From Armatimonadota bacterium (GTDB taxonomy: Bacteria; Sysuimicrobiota; Sysuimicrobiia; Sysuimicrobiales; JACQTN01): a stretch of DNA of 8,194 nt. Of this stretch, positions 1 through 6,401 are shown one piece after another; within the stretch, counting starts at the first letter, position 1, and each line of letters opens with the position of its first letter. The position numbers and the translations under genes are program-made. The stretch is taken from assembly GCA_016210785.1 (NCBI GenBank), contig JACQTN010000321.1, positions 1 through 8,194 of the forward strand, given 5' to 3'. Under the pieces are notes generated by a model. That model was not told the DNA's origin. It saw only the letters and a list, made by a program, of their open reading frames with translations, and did no database searches.

Positions 1-240
1 ACGGCGCGCCGGCACGTGCTACGTTCTTACGAGGCGCGCCGTCCTACCGCGCTCACCGGCACGTTCAACGTGCCTGCAAGAGCGCTTCACTCTACCGCGC
101 TCACCGACATCGCGGTGCCCACGGCGCCCTCGATCGGCACGTTCCACTCCGGTGCACGGTGTTCTGCTCTACCGCGCGGCACGTTCAACGTCTATGCAAG
201 GTACAATCACTCTACCGCGCTCACCGCACTGACGGCGCAC
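1..240. repeat. Imperfect 120-bp direct repeat (about two copies)
   Basis: Sequence blocks recur at an offset of exactly 120 bp. GGCACGTTCAACGT occurs at 58-71 and 178-191, GCAAG at 76-80 and 196-200, and the 20-mer TCACTCTACCGCGCTCACCG at 87-106 and 207-226. ACGGCGC recurs at 1-7 and 121-127. CTACCGC also recurs at 44-50 and 169-175, five bases out of the 120-bp register, so the copies differ by small indels. The array may continue left of the window. Since 120 is a multiple of three, the plus-strand frame starting at 16 gives a 40-residue repeat (GTFNV.AR..HSTALT), but there is no ribosome binding site or recognisable domain. I treat it as non-coding repeat DNA. Confidence 0.7.
58..74. repeat. 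Perfect 8-bp palindrome inside the direct repeat
   Basis: GGCACGTTCAACGTGCC is an exact inverted repeat with 8-bp arms around a single central C. The second repeat copy (178-194) keeps the left arm and five bases of the right arm, then diverges. It could be a protein-binding dyad or simply the symmetrical core of the repeat unit. Confidence 0.6.
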
Positions 241-467
241 CAACTTCGCGGCGCACCCGCGACGGTGGGGGTTCCGAAACATCGATGATGCTTGGGCTCG
301 GCGGCGCGAGCCCGGTCGTGCGTAGTTCAACTCGGAGTACCGATACCGGCACATCGTGGGAAGCCGGCCCTGCGCATGACACTTGCACGACGCGCTGCTA
401 GCCGGGACCACGCTCCGTCCCCCCATCCGCCGCCGGCTCGCGCGGGCTGCCGGGTCGTTGAGCCACA
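241..467. other. Stretch with no supported gene
   Basis: Open frames exist on both strands, but their translations are arginine/proline/alanine-rich without domain-like patterning, and none has a convincing ribosome binding site. I see no tRNA, repeat or mobile-element end here. Together with the repeat on its left and the hairpins on its right, the gene-less region covers 1-520. Confidence 0.5.
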
Positions 468-481
468 GGGCCGTTGGGCCG

Positions 482-503
482 CCGGGGGTGCTGCGCCCCC
501 AGG
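482..503 (-). terminator. GC-rich hairpin downstream of the alpha/beta hydrolase
   Basis: Five G (484-488) pair with five C (496-500) around a 7-nt loop, starting about 20 nt after the hydrolase stop codon on the minus strand. No T-run follows in either direction, so this is at most a non-canonical terminator. A second small hairpin, GGCC-GTTG-GGCC (469-480), follows it directly. Confidence 0.35.
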
Positions 504-520
504 CCGCGCGGCATTGCCGG

Positions 521-1309
521 CTACGTTCCCGCCGCTTTGAGGAAGTCATCCACCAGCCGGTTGAAGATCTCCGGCCGCTCGAAGTACACGGAGTGCCCCG
601 CTTTGGGCACGCGCTCCAGTCGCGCGCCCGGGATCAGCGACGCCAGGACGGCCACCGCGTCGGGCGGCATGACCGCGTCCTCCTCCCCGGTCAGGCAGAG
701 GACGGGCACCCGCAGCCCGGCGACCCGCTCGGCGGGCGTGGTGCGCAGCGTCCGCAGCGCCGCGCGGATCTTCATCTTGTCGAGCCCAACGCTGAGCCCG
801 TCGATCTCGCGGTAGAGGAAGTGCAGCGCGGGCAGCTCGCGAGCCATCCGCTCGCCGGCCGCGGGGTGGATGCCGCGGGCGAGGAGATCGTCCCGCGTGC
901 TCTCCGGGGTGAGCGACGCCAGACGCTCCACCTCCGGATGTTTCAACGACCCGGTGGTGCACGCCATGACCAGGGCGCGCACCTTCTCCGGATGCCGCAG
1001 CGCGTACCCCAGGCAGGTCCAGCCGCCCATGGACTGCGCCACCAGCCGCACGTCGGGCAGGTCGAGGTGGCCGATGAGCGCGGCAAGATCGTCCACGAAC
1101 GCCGCCGGCCCTGGACCGCCCGGGGCCTCCACCGACGGCGCAAAACCGCGGTGCGCGAAGGCGATGCAGGTGTAGCGGTCGCGGAAGTGCGGCACCTGCT
1201 GCCACCAGGAGAGGTGGTTGCCGCCCAGGCCGTGGGCGAAGACGACCGCGGGACCGCTGCCGTGCGCTTCGTAGTAGAGATCGCAGCCGCTCAGGCAGAG
1301 AAACGGCAC
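521..1309 (-). CDS. Alpha/beta hydrolase (262 aa)
   Basis: This is a soluble alpha/beta-hydrolase-fold enzyme, probably an esterase, enol-lactonase or related C-O/C-C bond hydrolase; the substrate cannot be read from the sequence. From the N-terminus it shows the first strand and DLYYEAHG.GP, the oxyanion-hole HG (His26-Gly27), the nucleophile elbow AQSMGG with Ser93, the acid loop LTGEEDAVMPP with Asp211, and the catalytic His239 in KAGHS. The elbow has Ala where the usual G-x-S-x-G has its first Gly, a tolerated variant. I chose the GTG at 1309 because AGGAGG lies 10 nt upstream and the resulting protein starts VPF..., as family members normally do, with a normal length. The frame stays open up to 1645, but that extension is low-complexity and overlaps the remains of another gene. 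It appears to be a single-gene unit; the nearest plus-strand gene starts at 1694. The family is near certain and the exact reaction unknown. Confidence 0.9.
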   Translation of the reverse strand: MPFLCLSGCDLYYEAHGSGPAVVFAHGLGGNHLSWWQQVPHFRDRYTCIAFAHRGFAPSVEAPGGPGPAAFVDDLAALIGHLDLPDVRLVAQSMGGWTCLGYALRHPEKVRALVMACTTGSLKHPEVERLASLTPESTRDDLLARGIHPAAGERMARELPALHFLYREIDGLSVGLDKMKIRAALRTLRTTPAERVAGLRVPVLCLTGEEDAVMPPDAVAVLASLIPGARLERVPKAGHSVYFERPEIFNRLVDDFLKAAGT

Positions 1310-1487
1310 GGGCGGAAGTCCTCCTCTCGAACCGGGGCCGCGGCCCCGGGCATTGTCCCCTGGAGGATTCGCGGTGCGCGATGGCATCCCTGGGGATGAT
1401 GGCAAGCCCAGGCGATCGCGTCCGCGGTCGGCGCTTTTCCCGCGGGATCGTCGATCCTCCGGGCGTACCCCTCCCCTCCCATGCGAT

Positions 1488-1554
1488 CCATGACGTCGAT
1501 GTCGACTATCAACGCGGGAGTCTCCAGGTCCTGCGCCGGCACCCCGATGCTCAT
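1488..1554 (-). pseudogene. 5' remnant of a D-threonine aldolase / DSD1-like gene
   Basis: The frame from ATG 1554 begins MSIGVPAQDLETPALIVDID, followed by VMDRM. From memory this closely matches the N-terminus of PLP-dependent D-threonine aldolase / D-serine dehydratase-like proteins (alanine-racemase N-terminal fold), which open with P...LDTPALLVDLDALERN. After about 22 residues the similarity stops. The RPH.KTHK motif carrying the PLP lysine is absent in all three minus-strand frames, although the frame stays open to 1291. No ribosome binding site precedes the ATG. The true edges of the remnant are uncertain. I read it as the stub of a deleted gene, cut off where the hydrolase leader now begins. 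Confidence 0.5.
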
Positions 1555-1669
1555 GGGCGCGCCAGACAGCGGCGTTGCAGCGCTTCGAAACCCTGTTTGA
1601 CGAGGCCGCCAGCACGGCGCTTTCGGCGTTGGTATTGCCAGTCATGTCGCTATTTGCTGCCGATTCGGC

Positions 1670-1691
1670 TATGATACAGTATAGGATGAGG
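1670..1691 (+). promoter_or_regulatory. Possible -10 element, small dyad and ribosome binding site before the CopG-like ORF
   Basis: TATGAT at 1670-1675 resembles a -10 hexamer, but I find no well-placed -35. It overlaps the small inverted repeat ATAC-A-GTAT (1674-1682), which is suggestive because ribbon-helix-helix proteins often bind short dyads in their own promoters. AGGA at 1683-1686 is 7 nt before the GTG at 1694 and supports that start. This is a weak call apart from the ribosome binding site. Confidence 0.3.
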
Positions 1692-1693
1692 TC

Positions 1694-1950
1694 GTGTCTG
1701 AGCTGTCGCGGCGGGTGGTGGCCTTAGGCAGGCAGGGCAAATCCCGCGTGTTCCCTTCAGCCTGTACCTGCCTCTCTCGCTGGCCGGGAAGGTACGCCAC
1801 GAGGCAGCCAGGCGCCGGGTCGCCATCACCGCGCTGGTGGTCGGAGCCCTGGAGGAGAAGCTGGGCACGAAGCCGGCAAGCCGTGCACACACGAGGACGG
1901 GTGACACGAGAAAGGGGACCCCACCATGGCGAACCAGCAGCAGCCCCTGA
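1694..1950 (+). pseudogene. Ribbon-helix-helix (CopG-like) protein, frameshifted
   Basis: A GTG at 1694 with a good ribosome binding site starts a frame reading VSELSRRVVALGRQGKSRVF. A CopG-like core then continues in a different frame: PFSLYLPLSLAGKVRHEAARR, RVAITALVVGALEEKL and a basic tail, ending at TGA 1948-1950. The core has the typical order of a beta strand ending in YLP, an amphipathic helix with KVRHEAARR, and a second helix ending in LEEKL. The core frame is open from 1702 but has no ATG, GTG or TTG before the core. One missing base, or two extra, around 1750-1755 (GTTCCC) would join the halves into a protein of about 85 residues. Possible explanations are a real inactivating mutation, a sequencing error or recoding. 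The 3' end overlaps the start of the 105-residue gene by 25 nt, so the two were probably translationally coupled. The family predicts a DNA-binding, possibly autoregulatory, role. Confidence 0.55.
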
Positions 1951-2243
1951 ACGTCGAGGCAGTGCGCGCCTACCTGGAGGCGGAATTCCCAGGATTTATC
2001 GTCGAAGCATGGCCGGATCAGTCTCGGGGTGGATACAACTTCCGGGCGGGCAGCGGGGATACGTACCGCGTGTATGTCACCGACACCTTCTTCGACGAAA
2101 CGCCGACAGAAGATGTCGGTGGGAAACTTCGGGCGATGAAGCTGGCGAAAGCGCTGCGCAAGGCAAAAGCGGAAACCGCCATCATGGTCATGGAGAACAA
2201 GCTGCGCCCCGTCTCGATCCGTGAACTCCGCGCGATGAGGTGA
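1926..2243 (+). CDS. Uncharacterised small protein (105 aa)
   Basis: This is an ATG start with a GAAAGGGG-type ribosome binding site 6-8 nt upstream. It is a compact alpha+beta protein: an N-terminal helix (NVEAVRAYLEAEFPG, 9-23), a beta-rich middle (FIVEAWPD, then GDTYRVYVTDTFFDE, 44-58), a lysine-rich helix (KLRAMKLAKALRKAK, 67-81), a strand (TAIMVMENK, 84-92) and a basic tail. There is no signal peptide, membrane segment or catalytic motif. I do not recognise the family. The reading frame looks real: it is evenly patterned, starts cleanly and sits directly after the CopG-like ORF with a 25-nt overlap. That arrangement resembles a regulator/partner or toxin-antitoxin pair, but nothing in this protein matches a known toxin fold. 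Its stop codon lies next to the truncated end of a minus-strand luciferase-like remnant. Confidence 0.7.
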   Translation: MANQQQPLNVEAVRAYLEAEFPGFIVEAWPDQSRGGYNFRAGSGDTYRVYVTDTFFDETPTEDVGGKLRAMKLAKALRKAKAETAIMVMENKLRPVSIRELRAMR

Positions 2244-2246
2244 GGA

Positions 2247-2593
2247 CCGCCCCCGGCGAAGTCCTGGCGGAAGTCGCAAATCAGGTGGTCCACGCCGAGC
2301 GCGGCGAACCTGTCGGTCCCCTCCCAGATGTCTCCGGCCGTTCCCGCGAAGAGGACGCGATCAGGGGTGCCCGGCCGGACGTACGCGGCCAGGGAGACTT
2401 CCCCCGCATCGAACTCCCCGCCTTCCGGGCCCAGCATGGTATCGGTCGAGGTCTCCAGGTCGGCCGGCGTGTAGCCGAGAGAGATCTCCGGCGAGGTGAC
2501 GGAACCTCCCCACAGGCCCACGGTGCCTGGATACAGGGATCCGGCATCGCGCAGATGAATCATCGCGACTCTCCCGCGCCGCGCATCAGCCAT
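2247..2593 (-). pseudogene. 3' fragment of a luciferase-like (LLM) flavin-dependent oxidoreductase
   Basis: The frame reads RDAGSLYPGTVGLWGG, EISLGYTPADLETSTDTML, EVSLAAYVRPGTPDRVLFAG and EGTDRFAALGVDHLICDFR. From memory this looks like the C-terminal part of bacterial luciferase-like monooxygenases, where a loop such as GTPEEV is followed by an 'AGVDHLILDF' strand. Only about 110 residues remain of a family that is usually near 300. The N-terminal half with the flavin-binding strands is absent, and the frame has no stop of its own: it runs past the expected C-terminus into the antisense of the 105-residue gene. ATGs at 2593 and 2563 exist, and GGGAGAG lies before 2563, so a short product is not excluded. 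It lies 84 nt downstream of the ABC binding-protein gene in the same orientation. Both boundaries are approximate. Confidence 0.5.
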
Positions 2594-2677
2594 CCGCCCG
2601 CCGTGGCTCGCAGTATCGTCGCCGGGAGAATCTCCACCCCTCGACCGGTTCGCCGTTAACGGAGTCCGAACACCACG

Positions 2678-4198
2678 CTACCGCTGGGCCAGCCAGAAGT
2701 ACGGCATCTCCGTGCCCGGCAGCACCTTGATCCCCTGGATCTCCGCCTTGCTCACGATGAAGGTGGAGAGCCGGTACAAAAACAGCCACGGGGCCTCTCG
2801 CCACACCGTCCGCTGCAGGTCCGCGTAGATCTTCGCCCGGCGGGAAGGATCGAACTCCGACCCGCCCTGCTCGATCAGCCGGTCGATCTGCGCGTTGCGG
2901 TAGCCACCCACGTTCCACAGCTTGCCCGCCACGCTGGTGTGGAACAGGCGCCGGAAGGGATTGTCGGGGTCGCCCGTGGAGCCGCCCCAGCCCAGCATGT
3001 ACAGGTCGAACTCGCCGCGGGTCACCGCGGCCACGTAGGCGGGCCAGTCGCCGAGCACGCGGACCTGGACATCGAAACCCGCCTGCCGGAGGTATCCCGC
3101 CACGGCCTGTGAGACCTCGGCATCGGACTGGTAGCGCGTCGTGGGCGAGAGGAGCAGAACCTTCGCCCCCTCCGCGCCGGCCTGGCGCAACAGCGTCTTC
3201 GCCCGCTCCACGTCATACTGGTAGAAACCCACGGGAGTCGACCCGTCCACGGATTCCACCAGGGATCGCGCGGGCTCGCCCGCGCCAAACAGCACGCGCT
3301 CGATGATCGCCTGCTTGTCCACGGCGTGGTTGGCCGCCCACCGCACCTTGACGTCGCTGAAGGGGCCCTTGCTGGTCTTCAACTGGAAGAAGATGTTGCG
3401 GCCGCTGATCCGCCCCACGCGCAGCCCCCGGTTGGCCTGCAGACGGGGGATGTCGATGGGCTGCACGCGGAGGGCCACGTCGGCCTGCCCCGTGTTGATG
3501 AGCAGGGTGCGCGTGGTGGCGTCCGTCACGAACTTGAAGAGGATGCGATCGAAGTACGGCCGGGCCCCGTAGTACCGGTCGTGGCGCGCCAGCAGGATGT
3601 GACTGCCCTTCACCCACTCCTGCAGGCGATAGGGACCCGCGCCCACCGGGCGCAACCCGAAGCCGTCCCCGAGCCTCCGGTCCGCGGCGGGGCTGACGAT
3701 GCCGGAGGCCGCGTGCCCCAGGTTGTTGCGCAGGCTGGGAGAGGGCGCGCTGGTCACCAGCACCAGGCGGGTGGGGCTCTCCGCGCGCACCTCTTTGATC
3801 AGCGCGAACAGCGCCCGCTGTGAGCCTTTGCTCTTCATCATCCGCTCGTAGGAGTACTTGACCGCCTCCGCGTTCAGCGGGGTTCCGTCGTGGAACACCA
3901 CGTTCGGCCGCAGCTCGTAGGTCCAGGTGGTCCCGTCCTTACTCAGGGACTCGCTGGTGAACAGATCGGGTTGAGGCTTCATCCGCTCGTCCAGCGTGTA
4001 CAGCCGGCTGAACACGTGGTACTGCACCGTGCTCTGGTCCCCGCTCACCGTCTCGTGTGTGTCCAGGGTGGGAAACTCCGCGGGCACCAGCACGGTGAGC
4101 TCCCGGTCGCCGGACGGCGCCGCTCCCCCCGTCGTGGCGAGCGCCAGCAGCAGCACCAGCGCCGCCAGCGGAAATGCTATCGTGCGTCGTGTCCTCAT
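2678..4198 (-). CDS. ABC transporter substrate-binding protein, family 5 (506 aa)
   Basis: This is a periplasmic solute receptor of the peptide/glutathione/nickel class (SBP_bac_5), delivering ligand to the two permeases upstream in the same operon. The ATG at 4198 was chosen because it opens a clean signal peptide (MRTRRTIAFPLAALVLLLAL, then ATTGGAA), is preceded by AAAGGAG, and makes the upstream in-frame 33 residues unnecessary. The signal lacks a lipobox Cys, so the protein is probably free in the periplasm. Family hallmarks: ELRPNVVFHDGTPLNAEAVKYS (95-116), RPVGAGPYRLQEW (183-195; family members usually have GTGPY), and FDLYMLGWGGSTGDPDN (397-413), the last being typical of DppA/GsiB-type proteins. 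Length is normal for the family. The gene comes last in its operon, 108 nt after the second permease, with a stem-loop in the gap. Ligand specificity cannot be assigned. Confidence 0.93.
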   Translation of the reverse strand: MRTRRTIAFPLAALVLLLALATTGGAAPSGDRELTVLVPAEFPTLDTHETVSGDQSTVQYHVFSRLYTLDERMKPQPDLFTSESLSKDGTTWTYELRPNVVFHDGTPLNAEAVKYSYERMMKSKGSQRALFALIKEVRAESPTRLVLVTSAPSPSLRNNLGHAASGIVSPAADRRLGDGFGLRPVGAGPYRLQEWVKGSHILLARHDRYYGARPYFDRILFKFVTDATTRTLLINTGQADVALRVQPIDIPRLQANRGLRVGRISGRNIFFQLKTSKGPFSDVKVRWAANHAVDKQAIIERVLFGAGEPARSLVESVDGSTPVGFYQYDVERAKTLLRQAGAEGAKVLLLSPTTRYQSDAEVSQAVAGYLRQAGFDVQVRVLGDWPAYVAAVTRGEFDLYMLGWGGSTGDPDNPFRRLFHTSVAGKLWNVGGYRNAQIDRLIEQGGSEFDPSRRAKIYADLQRTVWREAPWLFLYRLSTFIVSKAEIQGIKVLPGTEMPYFWLAQR

Positions 4199-4222
4199 CC
4201 CCTTACCGCTCCTTTCTGTGCG

Positions 4223-4244
4223 CGGAGCCAGGCGTCTGGCTCCG
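4223..4244 (-). promoter_or_regulatory. 9-bp stem-loop between permease and binding-protein genes
   Basis: CGGAGCCAG (4223-4231) pairs perfectly with CTGGCTCCG (4236-4244) around a 4-nt loop, ending 24 nt before the ATG of the binding protein. No T-run follows in the transcribed direction, and the Shine-Dalgarno AAAGGAG lies just after it. Such intercistronic hairpins commonly block 3' exonucleases or partly terminate transcription, adjusting binding protein against permease levels. That role is inferred here. Confidence 0.5.
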
Positions 4245-4306
4245 AATATTGCATGCTCTACTCCTCTGCACATCGCTCTTGTCCGGGCTTGCTGCACTCC
4301 CTCCGC

Positions 4307-5146
4307 TCAACTTGCCGTGGAGGCATAGGGGTCCAGCCGGTCGCGCAGGTAATCTCCCGCCACGTTGAACGCCATCATCACGACCATGAGCGTCAGCGCC
4401 GGCACCAGGATGAGGTGCGGGTACCTGAGCATGTACGGCCGGGCCGCGTTGAGCATCGCCCCCCACTCCGGGATCTCGGGTGAGGCGCCCACGCCCAGAA
4501 AGGTCAGGGTGGCGCCGATCAGCACCGCAGTGGCCGTCTGCAGGGAGGCCACGACCACCAGGGACCCCCCGATGTTGGGCAGGATGTGGCGCGCCAGGAT
4601 CTCCCACGGCCGGCAGCCCAGGGCCCGTGCCGCGTCCACGAACTCCCGGTTCCGCAGGGCCAGCGTCTGGCCGCGCGCCACGCGGGCCAGCACGGGGAGG
4701 GTGCGCAGCCCCACGGCAAAGGTCAGGTTGCCGATGCCGGGTCCGGTCACGGCCACCACGGCCAGGGCCAGGATGATGCCGGGAAACGCCAGCAGCACAT
4801 CGATCACGCGCGTGAAGAGGGCATCGACCCATCCCCCGTAAAACCCGGCCACCATGCCGAAGGGCACGCCGCCAGTGAGACCCACGGCGACGGCGCCCAG
4901 GCCGATGAGCAGCGAAAAGCGGCTCCCGATCACGATCCGCGCCAGCAGATCGCGCCCGAGCTGGTCCGTGCCCAGCCAGTGCGGGGCGCCGGGCGGCCGC
5001 AGCGCCGCCATCAGGTCCTGCGCGTACGGGTTGCGCACGGGGAGCAGCGGCCCGAACACCGCGGCCAGGGCCAGCACGCCCAGCACGCCGCAGCTCAACC
5101 GCACGGGCAGCGGCATCTGTCGGACCGCGGCACGCCTGCGGGCCAC
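4307..5146 (-). CDS. ABC transporter permease, DppC-like (279 aa)
   Basis: This is the second inner-membrane permease of a dipeptide/oligopeptide-type ABC importer (BPD_transp_1 family, DppC/OppC/GsiD branch). The order is a first membrane helix (about 16-35), the diagnostic [20 protein letters not shown] (56-75), helices near 77-103 and 115-135, and the EAA loop that contacts the ATPase ([10 protein letters not shown] to HILPN, 168-191). The branch-specific [19 protein letters not shown] (214-232) and a final helix ending [14 protein letters not shown] (260-273) follow. It starts at a GTG only 5 nt after the stop of the first permease, so the two are certainly co-transcribed and probably translationally coupled. 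An ATG at residue 11 is the alternative start. Length and motifs are intact. The stop at 4307 is followed by the gap with the stem-loop. Confidence 0.94.
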   Translation of the reverse strand: MARRRAAVRQMPLPVRLSCGVLGVLALAAVFGPLLPVRNPYAQDLMAALRPPGAPHWLGTDQLGRDLLARIVIGSRFSLLIGLGAVAVGLTGGVPFGMVAGFYGGWVDALFTRVIDVLLAFPGIILALAVVAVTGPGIGNLTFAVGLRTLPVLARVARGQTLALRNREFVDAARALGCRPWEILARHILPNIGGSLVVVASLQTATAVLIGATLTFLGVGASPEIPEWGAMLNAARPYMLRYPHLILVPALTLMVVMMAFNVAGDYLRDRLDPYASTAS

Positions 5147-5151
5147 GCCGC

Positions 5152-6075
5152 CTATCCCAGCCTGATGCGCGGATCCGCCACCGCGTACGCGAGATCCACG
5201 CCCACGTTGACCAGGGCAAACATCACGGCGAAGACCAGGATGAGTCCCTGGATCACGGGGAAGTCACGAAACTGGATGGCGTCCACGAGCATCTTGCCGA
5301 TCCCCGGCCGGGCGAAGATGGTCTCCAGCACCACCACGCCCGTGATCAGGCGTCCGAACTCCAGCCCGGCTACGGTGACTGGCGCGATCACCGCGTTGGG
5401 CAGCGCGTGCTTCGCCACCACGGTGTAGAGGGCGAGACCCTTGGCCCGGGCCGTGCGCACGTAGTCCTGGGCGAGGACCTCGATCAGGCTGGCGCGGGTG
5501 AGCCGCGTCAGAAAAGCCACGCTGGTCAGGGCGGCGGTGACCGCCGGCAGCACCAGGTAACGCGCGCCCCCGCTGCCCGCGATCGGAAAGAGCCGCAGGT
5601 AATACCCGAAGACGAGCATGAACAGCAGCCCCGTGGCAAAGGTCGGCGAGGAGACGCCAAACAGAGACAGGAACCGGGCCGACATGTCCGTCCAGCTACC
5701 CGGGCGCAGGGCGGCCGCCACGCCCAGGCCGATGCCTGCGGCCAGGCTGATCAGCATGCCCGCCGCGGCCAGCTCCAGGGTGGCCGGCAGGCGGAGCCAC
5801 AGATCCGCCCACACCGGCTGGTGCGTGCGGATGGACGCGCCGAGGTCGCCCCGCAGGAGCCCGGCCAGGTACCCGGCGTACTGCGTGAGCAGTGGACGAT
5901 TCAGGCCCAACGCCTCGCGGATCTCCGCAATGATCTCGGGCGTGGCCTCAGGCCCCGCGATGGCCAGCGCGGGATCTCCCGGGATCATCCGGACCAGGGC
6001 AAACACGATGAAGGACACGGCGAGCAAGGTGGGGATCAGGTGGATGACTCGCCGGACCACGTAGTGTAGCAGCAT
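5152..6075 (-). CDS. ABC transporter permease, DppB-like (307 aa)
   Basis: This is the first inner-membrane permease of the same family-5 importer (DppB/OppB/GsiC branch). It opens with the standard N-terminal helix (RRVIHLIPTLLAVSFIVFAL, then VRMIPGDPA), followed by LNRPLLTQYAGYLAGLLRGD (58-77) and LGASIRTHQPV, all typical of DppB. Later come the FGVSSPTFATGLLF segment (139-152), the EAA loop (DYVRTARAKG to KHALPN, 204-227), the FARPGIGKMLVDAIQFRDFPVIQG signature (254-277) and a last helix before VADPRIRLG. The ATG at 6075 has AGGAAG about 10 nt upstream and gives the usual length. It is the first gene of the operon visible here. No ATP-binding subunit precedes it: the next 452 bp upstream are non-coding and the next gene belongs to another group. 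Confidence 0.95.
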   Translation of the reverse strand: MLLHYVVRRVIHLIPTLLAVSFIVFALVRMIPGDPALAIAGPEATPEIIAEIREALGLNRPLLTQYAGYLAGLLRGDLGASIRTHQPVWADLWLRLPATLELAAAGMLISLAAGIGLGVAAALRPGSWTDMSARFLSLFGVSSPTFATGLLFMLVFGYYLRLFPIAGSGGARYLVLPAVTAALTSVAFLTRLTRASLIEVLAQDYVRTARAKGLALYTVVAKHALPNAVIAPVTVAGLEFGRLITGVVVLETIFARPGIGKMLVDAIQFRDFPVIQGLILVFAVMFALVNVGVDLAYAVADPRIRLG

Positions 6076-6279
6076 GGCTGTGCGGCTTCCTACCCGAAGA
6101 CGCCGGCCGCGACACGCGCCGGAAGCACGCCTTTGAGCGCCCTCGCCAAGTTGTTGGCTCTAATACCGTGAATGTCCCTTACCAGAAGTGGCTTCGGAGC
6201 CCAGGGCAGCAAATCCTCCGCGCCGTTGCGCCGAGCGGCGAAGACAGGACCCGAGACTCGTGCATCGCAGGAATCTCCA

Positions 6280-6309
6280 GTTTCACCATCCACCTGCTAC
6301 GGGTGAAAC
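6280..6309. repeat. Inverted repeat with 8-bp arms, 14-bp spacer
   Basis: GTTTCACC (6280-6287) is repeated in inverse as GGTGAAAC (6302-6309), about 205 bp upstream of the DppB-like start. Arm length and spacing fit either a regulator half-site pair or a weak RNA hairpin. A related GAGTTTCATCC lies just beyond it, at 6325-6335. No regulator can be named. Confidence 0.4.
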
Positions 6310-6382
6310 CGGCCGCCGGAAAGGGAGTTTCATCCGGATGCGCGGTGAGCCGGCTCACCAACCGTTCCCAGGCCTCATGCCC

Positions 6383-6401
6383 GCGGTGCCAGCGGCACCG
6401 C
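6383..6401. repeat. Short hairpin, 8-bp stem and 3-nt loop
   Basis: GCGGTGCC-AGC-GGCACCGC is a perfect 8-bp GC-rich hairpin. No T-run follows on either strand, so it is not a canonical terminator. It lies between the two minus-strand operons. Confidence 0.4.

Noticed and set aside
1..240. CRISPR array
   Set aside because: The period is 120 bp with diverged copies, not 25-40 bp identical repeats with unique spacers.
169..549. Minus-strand frame of 126 codons across the repeat region
   Set aside because: Basic low-complexity translation, no ribosome binding site, and it runs through the direct repeat and the end of the hydrolase gene.
383..1399. Long plus-strand open frame of 338 codons
   Set aside because: It is the antisense shadow of the alpha/beta hydrolase gene; its translation is Arg/His/Gln-rich with no domain pattern.
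1310..1645. 112-residue N-terminal extension of the alpha/beta hydrolase to an ATG at 1645
   Set aside because: The extension is Arg/Gly-rich, overlaps the D-threonine aldolase-like stub in another frame, and the GTG at 1309 has a good ribosome binding site and the family-typical start.
1557..1726. Plus-strand frame with the protein-like stretch LQRFETLFDEAASTALSALV
   Set aside because: No start codon with a ribosome binding site, no family recognised, and it ends within the CopG-like ORF; too short to distinguish from chance.
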